From the NCBI RefSeq assembly GCF_946478835.1, contig NZ_CAMLDV010000175.1, forward strand, positions 1 to 6,819: 6,819 bases of DNA, read 5' to 3'. Positions 1 to 5,927 of this stretch are shown here, in pieces; position 1 is the stretch's first letter, and each line of letters starts with the position of its first letter. This DNA comes from an uncultured Bdellovibrio sp. GTDB lineage: Bacteria; Bdellovibrionota; Bdellovibrionia; Bdellovibrionales; Bdellovibrionaceae. Under the pieces are notes generated by a model. That model was not told the origin of the DNA, searched no databases, and worked only from the letters and a program-made list of their open reading frames with translations. Both the position numbers and the translations under genes were made by a program.

Positions 1-72
1 GTGGCTAAAGAAGGCGACAAGCTTCATGGTGTCGCGGATCCACGAGACATCGGCATCAGCATCGCAAAGTAA
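1..72 (+). CDS. C-terminal end of a gamma-glutamyltransferase-like protein (5' partial)
   Basis: Frame 1 is open from the first base to a TAA at 70-72 and gives 23 residues, with the segment GVADPRDIG near the end. Gamma-glutamyltranspeptidases usually finish with a G-x-[A/S]-D-P-R motif followed by a short tail, so the fragment fits the end of the small subunit of that family (periplasmic enzymes that cleave gamma-glutamyl bonds, for example in glutathione). The gene begins outside the window, so catalytic residues and length cannot be checked. A strong terminator follows the stop codon within 10 bases, which supports a real gene end. The family assignment rests on one short motif and is tentative. 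Confidence 0.5.
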   Translation: MAKEGDKLHGVADPRDIGISIAK

Positions 73-78
73 ACAAAC

Positions 79-111
79 AAAAAAGGCCGGATAAAACTCC
101 GGCCTTTTTTT
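79..111. terminator. Bidirectional intrinsic terminator between convergent genes
   Basis: The core stem GGCCGG (85-90) pairs perfectly with CCGGCC (99-104) around an 8-base loop, and A91/T98 can add one more pair. It is flanked by an A-run on the left (79-84) and a T-run on the right (105-111), so the T-tract follows the stem when read from either strand. It sits 6 bases after the stop of the upstream + strand gene and about 14 bases beyond the stop of the - strand chemoreceptor, so one element can end both transcripts. Confidence 0.93.
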
Positions 112-124
112 ATTTTTTAAAAAT

Positions 125-1795
125 TTACGATGCATCATTGAGTGGCAAAAGATCTTCATGATTTGTTGAAGGGCGGGCTTGAGCCTGCGCCTTCGGAGCT
201 GGAGACGGTGAAGGCATTTTTGCCACTTTCGCTTTTGGTTTTACCTCTTTTGCAGAAACTTCTTTGGTTTCACTGAGTTTGCCTTCAACGATCAAAATTA
301 AGTCTTGAACCATGGAATGCATTTGTTGTGATCGTTCTGAAAGCACTTCAGCGTTCGAAGCGCACTCGCCAGCCGCGGAAGCATTGTTTTGTGTCACGCG
401 ATCTAATTCATTGATCGACATATTGATCGAATTAACACCTTGAGCTTGCTCAGAACTTGCCGTTGAGATTTCAATATTCAACGCTGTCAGCTTTTCGATT
501 TGCTGAACGATTTCATTGAGCATCGCGCCGCTTGCCTGAACGACCTCATGGCCGTTTTCAATTTTATCTACGCTGTCTTTAATAAGACCGGAAATTTCTT
601 TGGCTGAAGTCGCGCTTCGTTGTGCCAAGGCGCGAACCGCTTCGGCAACGACAGCGAAACCTTTACCTTGTTCGCCAGCGCGGGCTGCTTCAACCGCCGC
701 ATTCAAAGCCAAAAGGTTTGTTTGGAAGGCGATATCGTCGATAACGGTGATGATCTCTTCGATTTTTTTAGAACTTTTTGCGATTTCATCCATGGAAAGA
801 ATCAGTTTCTCAACTTCCTCTTTGCCTGTACGGGCTTTTCCTTGAGCGCGCTCTGCAAGGTTTCTTGCTTCATTCGTATGTTCGGCATTGAGTTTAATCA
901 TGCTCGACATCTCTTCTGTCGCCGAAGTCGTTTGTTGAATTGAGGCAGCGGCAGTAGCTGCAGCGTTATTAAGATCTTGAGATGATTTTGTGATCTCAAC
1001 ACTCGCGTGCGCAACGCCAGTTCCTGTCTCTTGCAATTTTTCTGCGATACCAGACAGGGCTCTCATTGGTTTACTTAAGAACATAAAGGCCAAGAATAAA
1101 GCGATGAATGAAAGACCCGTGGACCAACCGATAATGTACCAAGTGGCATTCATGGCTGCGGCTTTTACGTCGGCTTTGCTGGAGATCACCGCAAAACCAC
1201 CGTGCAGTTTTCCGTCAGACCAGTTTTCCATTTGATAACCCAGGATGTCTTTGCCATTTTTCCAAGGAGATTTCGCAGGATCACCGTGGCAGCTGAAGCA
1301 ACCTTGAGAGGCCGTCAGACGCACCGGACGATACACGATTGTTTCTGTATCTGTCGAAATCATCTGCTCTTGAAGTTTTGGATCCGCTTCAAACTTTTTA
1401 AGAATTTCTAATTCTTGAGCCGTCGCACGGTTGTCAGGATTGCGTGGTTCATCAGAGAAAATACGGAATGTATATCCTTCCTCTTTTGCGCCCTCAGCAC
1501 CCACTTTCATCGCTGCGAAGATTGGAACTTGTTTTAGAATTGTGAGCTTTGCATCCTTAGGAAGATTTCCATCAGGATGTTCCGTGATGGCTTTTTCAAT
1601 ACTGGCTTCTAGACCACCCTGGGAAGCGATGTAAGAACGGACAGCTTCCAAGCGAGAAAGAATGGCTCTCGATTTTTCGATGAGTTGTTGTTCACCTTGT
1701 CCAGAGATACGTGCAGAAGAGACAAAGACTGCGGCTGCTGTACAAATAACACAGGCAAAGACAATGCTTGCCATAACTTTCGTGTTGAACTTCAT
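125..1795 (-). CDS. Methyl-accepting chemotaxis protein with periplasmic haem-c (Tll0287/DUF3365-like) sensor domain
   Basis: This is a 556-residue transmembrane chemoreceptor. It would cluster with CheA/CheW at the inner membrane and convert a periplasmic signal into control of the flagellar motor or another output. Visible layout: a first membrane helix near residues 8-28; a periplasmic region of about 185 residues with [11 protein letters not shown] followed by CFSCHG (Cys166, Cys169, His170), the hallmark of Tll0287-like DUF3365 domains that bind haem c covalently; a second membrane helix near 217-240; then the signalling coiled coil, whose hairpin tip near 352-394 contains [20 protein letters not shown]. 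No complete HAMP domain is visible between the second membrane helix and the coiled coil. The last ~50 residues are Lys/Pro/Ala-rich, without an NWETF-type CheR tether. I chose the ATG at 1795 because AAGGAG lies 10 bases upstream and a hydrophobic segment follows; the frame stays open to an ATG at 1867, but those 24 residues do not look like a signal sequence. The ligand is unknown; redox state, NO, CO or oxygen are inferred possibilities. Confidence 0.93.
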   Translation of the reverse strand: MKFNTKVMASIVFACVICTAAAVFVSSARISGQGEQQLIEKSRAILSRLEAVRSYIASQGGLEASIEKAITEHPDGNLPKDAKLTILKQVPIFAAMKVGAEGAKEEGYTFRIFSDEPRNPDNRATAQELEILKKFEADPKLQEQMISTDTETIVYRPVRLTASQGCFSCHGDPAKSPWKNGKDILGYQMENWSDGKLHGGFAVISSKADVKAAAMNATWYIIGWSTGLSFIALFLAFMFLSKPMRALSGIAEKLQETGTGVAHASVEITKSSQDLNNAAATAAASIQQTTSATEEMSSMIKLNAEHTNEARNLAERAQGKARTGKEEVEKLILSMDEIAKSSKKIEEIITVIDDIAFQTNLLALNAAVEAARAGEQGKGFAVVAEAVRALAQRSATSAKEISGLIKDSVDKIENGHEVVQASGAMLNEIVQQIEKLTALNIEISTASSEQAQGVNSINMSINELDRVTQNNASAAGECASNAEVLSERSQQMHSMVQDLILIVEGKLSETKEVSAKEVKPKAKVAKMPSPSPAPKAQAQARPSTNHEDLLPLNDAS

Positions 1796-1805
1796 AATGT
1801 TAACG

Positions 1806-1811
1806 CTCCTT
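1806..1811 (-). promoter_or_regulatory. Ribosome-binding site of the chemoreceptor gene
   Basis: Read on the - strand this is AAGGAG, 10 bases before the ATG at 1795. It is the main reason for placing the start there and not at the in-frame ATG at 1867, which would add 24 residues before the first membrane helix. Confidence 0.7.
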
Positions 1812-1854
1812 ATTGATGCATCTCTTATCGAACCTGTGTTCGTGATACATTCGT

Positions 1855-1860
1855 TATAAT
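1855..1860 (+). promoter_or_regulatory. Candidate -10 box (TATAAT)
   Basis: This is a perfect consensus -10 hexamer on the + strand, but the bases at the -35 distance (1832-1837, ACCTGT) match poorly. If active, it would start transcription about 265 bases before ftsQ. The same spot on the - strand offers TATAAC (1853-1858), about 40 bases upstream of the chemoreceptor ribosome-binding site, so it could serve that gene instead. The direction cannot be settled from the sequence. Confidence 0.25.
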
Positions 1861-2024
1861 GGTGCAATATCAGAGCGGCATTCGTGAGTTTTCATCGGCC
1901 ATAAGAGCGATTCGCAGTCTAAAATAGAAATAAAATTGAAAAGACAGGTAGGGTCGAGGATCCTTTAATAAATCAGGATCGAGAAAATGAACGAGTTTTA
2001 ATACATTTTTATGTTTATAAACTC

Positions 2025-2038
2025 TCGTTCGCGAACGA
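2025..2038. repeat. Perfect 14-bp palindrome TCGTTCGCGAACGA
   Basis: The sequence equals its own reverse complement over all 14 bases. It lies about 95 bases upstream of the ftsQ start and about 50 bases before a -10-like box, a position suited to an operator for a dimeric regulator. It directly abuts and partly overlaps an imperfect AT-rich hairpin (GAGTTT at 1993-1998 with AAACTC at 2019-2024, and ACAT/ATGT around a TTTT loop at 2003-2014). It has GTTC before GAAC, the reverse half-site order of the Gram-positive LexA box, so it is not called an SOS box. The binding protein is unknown. Confidence 0.5.
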
Positions 2039-2085
2039 CTTTGGTCTTGTTTTGCGGACAGCGTTTCAAAGTTTGTTCGGATATT

Positions 2086-2091
2086 GATAAT
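2086..2091 (+). promoter_or_regulatory. Candidate -10 box for ftsQ
   Basis: GATAAT matches the -10 consensus at five of six positions, and the predicted transcript would start near 2098, about 35 bases before the ftsQ GTG. The -35 match is weak: GTTTCA at 2063-2068 with a 17-base spacer matches TTGACA at three of six positions. The position is plausible for the promoter of the ftsQAZ unit, but this is a guess from base pattern alone. Confidence 0.27.
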
Positions 2092-2132
2092 CTAAAAATC
2101 ACGGCAGCAAAGGATTTGCGGAAAGACTTTCA

Positions 2133-2879
2133 GTGAAGAAGCTCGTTTTACAACTCATCTTTGGATTTATCGTTCTTCCTGTTTCTGTAGCGGGAACTCT
2201 TTATTATCTGAACAAAAACGGATTCTTTAACATCAGCAAAGTCGAAGTCATTTTAGAAAATCCTCCTGTGGGCCAAGAGCAATTTTTAAAACCGAATGTC
2301 GATGCCCTTGAAGCGACTCTTGCAAAATACAAAGGGATTTCTCTTTGGAATATCAAGCTCAAGCAAATTTCCCGCGAAGTCTCTTCACAAAATTGGGTTG
2401 AAGGTTTGAACATCAAACGCAGCTGGCCTGCGACTTTGTCTGTGCGTGTGCGCCCGCATGAGGTGAAACTTCTCTTCATGTCGAAGAATGGAAAGTTAGT
2501 TCCTATTATTAAAGATGGAAGTTTTCTTGATCCGATCGAATCCAAAGAAGCTCCCGATGTCGCTCTGTTGGAAGGTGAAACTTTTCTGAAGAAAACTGAG
2601 CTCAGAAAAAAAGCAGTGGATGTGATCGAACAAATTCCTGCTGAAGGATCGTTCAGTAAAAAAACAATTTCTGAAATTCGCTACGACAACAAAGAAGGTT
2701 TTTGGATGACCTTGATCAAAACCGGTGTGCAAGTAAAAATGGGTGAAGATCAAGTGGCACTGAAGGCTGCACGTGTAAGTCAGGTCGTAGATTATCTCGA
2801 TTCCCGCCAGTTTGACGCTCGCGTCATAGATGCGAATCTGTCAAAGAAAGTCCTTGTCAGGTTGCGTAAGGATCCCTAA
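2133..2879 (+). CDS. ftsQ: Cell division protein FtsQ
   Basis: FtsQ is a single-pass inner membrane protein that joins the FtsZ/FtsA ring to the periplasmic FtsB-FtsL complex and septal peptidoglycan synthesis. The 248-residue product has a short cytoplasmic N-terminus, one membrane helix near residues 4-26, a POTRA domain near 31-115 with the family pattern NWVEGLNIKRSWPATLSVRV (88-107), and a beta domain ending with GVQVKMGED near 198-206 and FDARVIDANLSKKVLVRL near 227-244. Its length is near the family norm. The start is GTG at 2133, the first start codon after an in-frame stop at 2088-2090, with a modest GGAAAG ribosome-binding site 7 bases upstream. It opens the ftsQ-ftsA-ftsZ block. 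No mur or ddl gene lies directly upstream; a divergent chemoreceptor takes that place. Confidence 0.92.
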   Translation: MKKLVLQLIFGFIVLPVSVAGTLYYLNKNGFFNISKVEVILENPPVGQEQFLKPNVDALEATLAKYKGISLWNIKLKQISREVSSQNWVEGLNIKRSWPATLSVRVRPHEVKLLFMSKNGKLVPIIKDGSFLDPIESKEAPDVALLEGETFLKKTELRKKAVDVIEQIPAEGSFSKKTISEIRYDNKEGFWMTLIKTGVQVKMGEDQVALKAARVSQVVDYLDSRQFDARVIDANLSKKVLVRLRKDP

Positions 2880-2880
2880 G

Positions 2881-2992
2881 CTTAAGTCTGGAGGACCGAT
2901 TAAAGTCGAGCACATTTTGGCTCGAATACCTTTTAAAATGATTTTAATTGGTGGTCCTACAACATAAGTTTAAGCATCCGTGAGGACTTAAG
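2881..2992 (+). promoter_or_regulatory. Structured ftsA leader that may couple ftsA translation to ftsQ
   Basis: CTTAAGTC (2881-2888), starting one base after the ftsQ stop codon, is the exact reverse complement of GACTTAAG (2985-2992), which overlaps the end of the ftsA Shine-Dalgarno sequence and its spacer. Between these arms lies a second stem: AGGACC (2892-2897) with GGTCCT (2953-2958), then ATTAAA (2899-2904) with TTTAAT (2943-2948). An inner hairpin pairs TCGAGC (2906-2911) with GCTCGA (2920-2925). GTCCT (2954-2958) can alternatively pair with AGGAC (2983-2987) in the ftsA Shine-Dalgarno region, so two exclusive folds are possible. A ribosome finishing ftsQ would cover the 5' arm and could free the ftsA site. 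The pairing is seen in the sequence; the regulation is inferred. Confidence 0.45.
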
Positions 2993-2993
2993 G

Positions 2994-4247
2994 ATGAGTA
3001 CATCAAAACCGAAAGCACCGGTATTGGCTGGCTTGGACATTGGTTCTACCAAAGTTTCATTCGTTATTGGAACAGTCAATCCCGACGGAAAAATCGAAGT
3101 CGCCGGCGTGGGCAGAGCCCCAAACACAGGCATTCGCCAAGGCGTTGTGGTCAATATTGAAGCCACAACCGAGTCTATTAAAAAAGCAAAAGAAGAAGCA
3201 GAACTGATGTCAGGCTACTCCATCTCCGAAGTGTGGGTGGGAGTTGCTGGAACACATATTTCCTCTTTCGATTCCAAAGGCATGGTCGCTATTAAGAATC
3301 GTGAAGTCACCGCTTCTGAAATTGATCGCGTGATTGAAGCGGCAAAAGCGGTGGCAGTTCCTGCGGATCGCACGGTTCTTCACGTTCTTCCAAGAGAATT
3401 CAAAGTCGATGGACAAGACGGGATCACAGATCCTATCGGCATGTCGGGCATTCGTTTAGAAGCTAACGTGCACATCGTGACAGGCAGTCAAAGTGCCATC
3501 AATAACACAGTGAAATGCGTAGAAAAAGCAGGTCTTAAAATTGCCGGTCTTGTACTGGGTCAATTGGCTTCTGCAACGGCGGTTATTTCTAACGACGAAA
3601 AAAATCTCGGCGTGTGTGTTGTTGATATGGGCGGCGGCGCTTGCAACGCTTTGTATTTCGTCAATGGCAGTGTGGCGCATTCATCGACAATTCCGGTGGG
3701 CGGTCAGCACTTCACTCATGACGTGGCTGTAGGACTTAGAACTCCACAGTTTGCGGCAGAGTCTTTAAAAATTAAACATGGTTGCGCAATGGCTTCCATG
3801 GTGAATGAAAACGAAACTATCGAAGTCGAAGGAGTCGGCGGCAGAAAAGCCCGCGTGATTCCTCGTAAAGACTTGGCCGATGTTATTGAGGCTCGTGCAG
3901 AGGAAACTCTGAACTTGGTTGCCAATGACATTCGCATGAGTGGCGTGATGCCGATGTTGGGATCAGGAATTGTTCTCACAGGTGGCGCAAGTCAACTTGA
4001 TGGCTTGGTGGAGATGGGTGAGTTTATTTTTGATATTCCGGTTCGCAGAGGTGCGCCTCGTGAAATCGGAGGGCTTACGGATGTTGTGAAGTCTGGAGAA
4101 TTCTCAGCAGCTGTTGGTTTGTTGTTGTACGCTTTGGGGCAAAAGAAAGATTTGCTTCATCACAATCAACAACAAGAAGTCAATATTGGTGAATCGCTCG
4201 ACGGTATCACTAAAAAGATCAAAGATTTTTTTGGACAGATTTTTTAA
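2994..4247 (+). CDS. ftsA: Cell division protein FtsA
   Basis: FtsA is an actin-family ATP-binding protein that anchors FtsZ polymers to the inner membrane and recruits later division proteins. The 417-residue product shows the phosphate-1 loop AGLDIGSTKVSFVIG (residues 12-26), the FtsA-specific 1C (SHS2) region roughly 85-165 beginning WVGVAGTHI, the phosphate-2 motif VVDMGGGACN (209-218), and the adenosine motif GIVLTGGASQLDG (325-337). After a Gln-rich spacer it ends in SLDGITKKIKDFFGQIF (401-417), an amphipathic helix of the membrane-targeting type. The length matches the family (about 410-420). The start is ATG at 2994 with GAGGA 7 bases upstream. It lies 114 bases after ftsQ, in a gap that can fold into structure, and 48 bases before ftsZ, as in the classic ftsQAZ order. 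Confidence 0.98.
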   Translation: MSTSKPKAPVLAGLDIGSTKVSFVIGTVNPDGKIEVAGVGRAPNTGIRQGVVVNIEATTESIKKAKEEAELMSGYSISEVWVGVAGTHISSFDSKGMVAIKNREVTASEIDRVIEAAKAVAVPADRTVLHVLPREFKVDGQDGITDPIGMSGIRLEANVHIVTGSQSAINNTVKCVEKAGLKIAGLVLGQLASATAVISNDEKNLGVCVVDMGGGACNALYFVNGSVAHSSTIPVGGQHFTHDVAVGLRTPQFAAESLKIKHGCAMASMVNENETIEVEGVGGRKARVIPRKDLADVIEARAEETLNLVANDIRMSGVMPMLGSGIVLTGGASQLDGLVEMGEFIFDIPVRRGAPREIGGLTDVVKSGEFSAAVGLLLYALGQKKDLLHHNQQQEVNIGESLDGITKKIKDFFGQIF

Positions 4248-4258
4248 TTTTACTCGGT

Positions 4259-4276
4259 GAGGGCTGGAGGCCCTTG
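4259..4276 (+). promoter_or_regulatory. GC-rich hairpin in the ftsZ leader
   Basis: AGGGC (4260-4264) pairs with GCCCT (4270-4274) around a TGGAG loop, and G-U pairs can lengthen the stem by two. It sits 11 bases after the ftsA stop and ends 9 bases before the ftsZ Shine-Dalgarno sequence GGGGAGG (4284-4290). No T-run follows, so it is not an intrinsic terminator. The loop and 3' arm contain GGAGG (4266-4270), a second Shine-Dalgarno-like site with no start codon at a usable distance. Roles in ribosome standby, mRNA processing or tuning the FtsA:FtsZ ratio are inferences. Confidence 0.45.
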
Positions 4277-4295
4277 ATTCTGCGGGGAGGATCAA

Positions 4296-5927
4296 ATGTT
4301 TGAATTAGAAGAAAATATCAATATTGGTGCAAACATTAAAGTAGTCGGCGTTGGCGGCGGCGGAAGTAATGCTGTTTCAACGATGATCGAATCCAACATG
4401 GCTGGTGTTGAATTCATCGTAGCAAATACAGACATCCAAGCTTTGAATGCAAATAAAGCGTCTAACAAAATTCAGTTGGGCCTTGATTTGACAAAAGGTC
4501 TTGGCGCAGGTGCAAACCCAGATGTGGGTCGCAGAGCTGCGATTGAATCGTATAATGAAATTGTTGAGAAATTGGAAGGCGCGGACATGGTGTTCGTCAC
4601 TGCGGGTATGGGTGGCGGAACAGGGACAGGTGGCGCTCCGATTGTTGCGAAGATTGCGCGCGAACTTGGCGCATTGACAATCGGTGTAGTCACTAAGCCC
4701 TTCCTGTTTGAAGGTAAAAAACGCGGCAAACACGCTGAAGGCGGTTTGTCTGAACTTAAAGACAATGTTGATACATTGATCGTGATCCCGAACCAAAAAC
4801 TTCTTTCTGTAGCGGCAGAGAAAACTCCTCTTCTTGAGACATTCAAGAAAGCGGACGAAGTTCTTTTGCAAGCGGTAAAAGGGATCTCTGACCTTATCAA
4901 CATCCGCGGTTTGATCAACTTGGACTTCGCGGACATTCGCACTGTGATGTCTTCTAAAGGTATCGCGATCATGGGGACTGGTTCTGCGAAAGGTGACAAC
5001 CGTGCGGTAGAAGCAGCAACTGCAGCGATTTCTTCTCCTCTTCTTGAGAATGTAAAAATCGATGGCGCTACTGGCATCATCATCAACGTGACTGCAAGCT
5101 CTAGCTTGTCATTGTATGAAGTGAACGAAGCAACAACTTTGATCACGGAAGCGGCTCATGAAGATGCGGAAATCATCTTCGGTGCAGTTATCGATGACAA
5201 TATGGGTGATGAAGTTCGCGTAACAGTGATCGCAACAGGTTTTGATTCTCACGATGTGAAACTTGTGAACGACATGGCGCAAGTAAATCAAATGCAAAAT
5301 TTCTTAAACCAACAAGCGGCTCAGTTTGGTGGTATGAATATGCAACAACAAATGATGCAAATGCCGCAGATGCCTCAAATGCCACAGATGCCTGTGATGC
5401 CGCAAATGCCTCAGTACCCACAAATGCCAGCGATGCCAACAATGCCTCAGATGCCACAAATGGCGCCTGTGGAATTGCCACCAATCGCGGCTGTGCAATC
5501 TCAAGTGATGAACTTCACTCAACCTCCACAACAGGAGGTACCCCAGGTAACTGAGACTGTTGTTGTTCCACCAGTAGCTCCAGTGACTCCGCAAATGGCG
5601 CAACAAGCAGCGCAAAACGTGATGCCACAAGCTCCGGCTCAACAACCAGCTCCAGAAGTTGCAACACCAATTCAACCGCAAGTTGAAGCAGCTTCTCCTC
5701 GTGATTTGTTGCTAGCTAAAGCTCGCGCTTTCAAAGAAAGCCAAGAGTTGAAAGCTCGCCACAACAATCCAGAGCAATTGTCCATGAACGTAGATCATGA
5801 ACAACAATCTTTGGAAGAGGCTCGTCGTATGGCGCGCGAGGTTCTTAGCTCTCCATTCTCTTCTCAAAACTTGGAAGTTCCTGCCTTCATCCGCAAGAAA
5901 CAAGGTTTTGATTTGAAACAAGACTAG
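4296..5927 (+). CDS. ftsZ: Cell division protein FtsZ with very long C-terminal linker
   Basis: FtsZ is the tubulin-like GTPase that forms the cytokinetic ring. In the 543-residue product the N-terminal nucleotide-binding loop [13 protein letters not shown] lies at 15-27, the tubulin signature GGGTGTG at 106-112, and the catalytic T7 loop [11 protein letters not shown] at 208-218, with Asn208, Asp210 and Asp213 all kept. The folded core ends near 317. A linker of about 200 residues follows, against about 50 in E. coli FtsZ. It comprises a Met/Gln/Pro tripeptide repeat (355-390), a Pro/Gln/Val-rich stretch to about 465, and a charged, probably helical part (467-518). The end carries the conserved partner-binding peptide [11 protein letters not shown] (525-535), which docks FtsA and similar proteins. 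The start is ATG with GGGGAGG 5 bases upstream. Its stop codon overlaps the start of the next gene. Confidence 0.99.
   Translation: MFELEENINIGANIKVVGVGGGGSNAVSTMIESNMAGVEFIVANTDIQALNANKASNKIQLGLDLTKGLGAGANPDVGRRAAIESYNEIVEKLEGADMVFVTAGMGGGTGTGGAPIVAKIARELGALTIGVVTKPFLFEGKKRGKHAEGGLSELKDNVDTLIVIPNQKLLSVAAEKTPLLETFKKADEVLLQAVKGISDLINIRGLINLDFADIRTVMSSKGIAIMGTGSAKGDNRAVEAATAAISSPLLENVKIDGATGIIINVTASSSLSLYEVNEATTLITEAAHEDAEIIFGAVIDDNMGDEVRVTVIATGFDSHDVKLVNDMAQVNQMQNFLNQQAAQFGGMNMQQQMMQMPQMPQMPQMPVMPQMPQYPQMPAMPTMPQMPQMAPVELPPIAAVQSQVMNFTQPPQQEVPQVTETVVVPPVAPVTPQMAQQAAQNVMPQAPAQQPAPEVATPIQPQVEAASPRDLLLAKARAFKESQELKARHNNPEQLSMNVDHEQQSLEEARRMAREVLSSPFSSQNLEVPAFIRKKQGFDLKQD
5358..5465 (+). repeat. 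Degenerate (Gln-Met-Pro) tripeptide repeat inside ftsZ
   Basis: There are twelve consecutive 9-base units of the form CAR-ATG-CCN, encoding FtsZ residues 355-390: QMP four times, then [21 protein letters not shown] and QMA. Proline codons vary (CCG, CCT, CCA, CCC) and Gln uses both CAA and CAG, so the DNA repeat has decayed while the protein pattern persists. The flanks add MNMQQQMM, giving 15 Met in residues 347-390. The segment is expected to be disordered. Confidence 0.93.

Larger units (their letters stand above)
1796..2132. other. Divergent intergenic region between the chemoreceptor and ftsQ
   Basis: This 337-base stretch contains no convincing gene on either strand. It separates the - strand chemoreceptor from the + strand ftsQ, so it must hold the promoters for both. 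It contains TATAAT at 1855-1860, an imperfect AT-rich dyad at 1991-2028, a perfect 14-bp palindrome at 2025-2038, and a -10-like GATAAT at 2086-2091. A short inverted repeat GATCCT/AGGATC lies at 1959-1964/1975-1980. No intrinsic terminator was found. Confidence 0.7.

Noticed and set aside
620..943. 107-codon + strand frame within the chemoreceptor
   Set aside because: It is opposite the highly conserved signalling hairpin, and its translation resembles no known protein.
1796..1867. Longer N-terminus of the chemoreceptor from the ATG at 1867
   Set aside because: The extra 24 residues are polar and precede the membrane helix, while the ATG at 1795 has an AAGGAG site and gives a normal receptor N-terminus.
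1822..1907. Inverted repeat CTCTTAT/ATAAGAG flanking the TATAAT at 1855-1860
   Set aside because: Seven bases over 86 bases of AT-rich DNA is easily expected by chance.
2025..2038. LexA/SOS box
   Set aside because: The half-sites are in the order GTTC then GAAC, the opposite of the Gram-positive LexA box, and do not fit the GTAC-type boxes of other groups.
4259..4276. Intrinsic terminator between ftsA and ftsZ
   Set aside because: The stem is GC-rich but is not followed by a T-run, and ending transcription before ftsZ would be unexpected.
4472..5146. 224-codon open frame on the - strand inside ftsZ
   Set aside because: It lies wholly antisense to the conserved FtsZ core, shows no recognisable domain, and is explained by the codon bias of the sense gene.
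5304..5681. His/Leu/Arg/Trp-rich repetitive open frame on the - strand
   Set aside because: It is the complement of the Gln-Met-Pro repeat and Pro/Gln linker of ftsZ; its repeats only mirror those sense codons.
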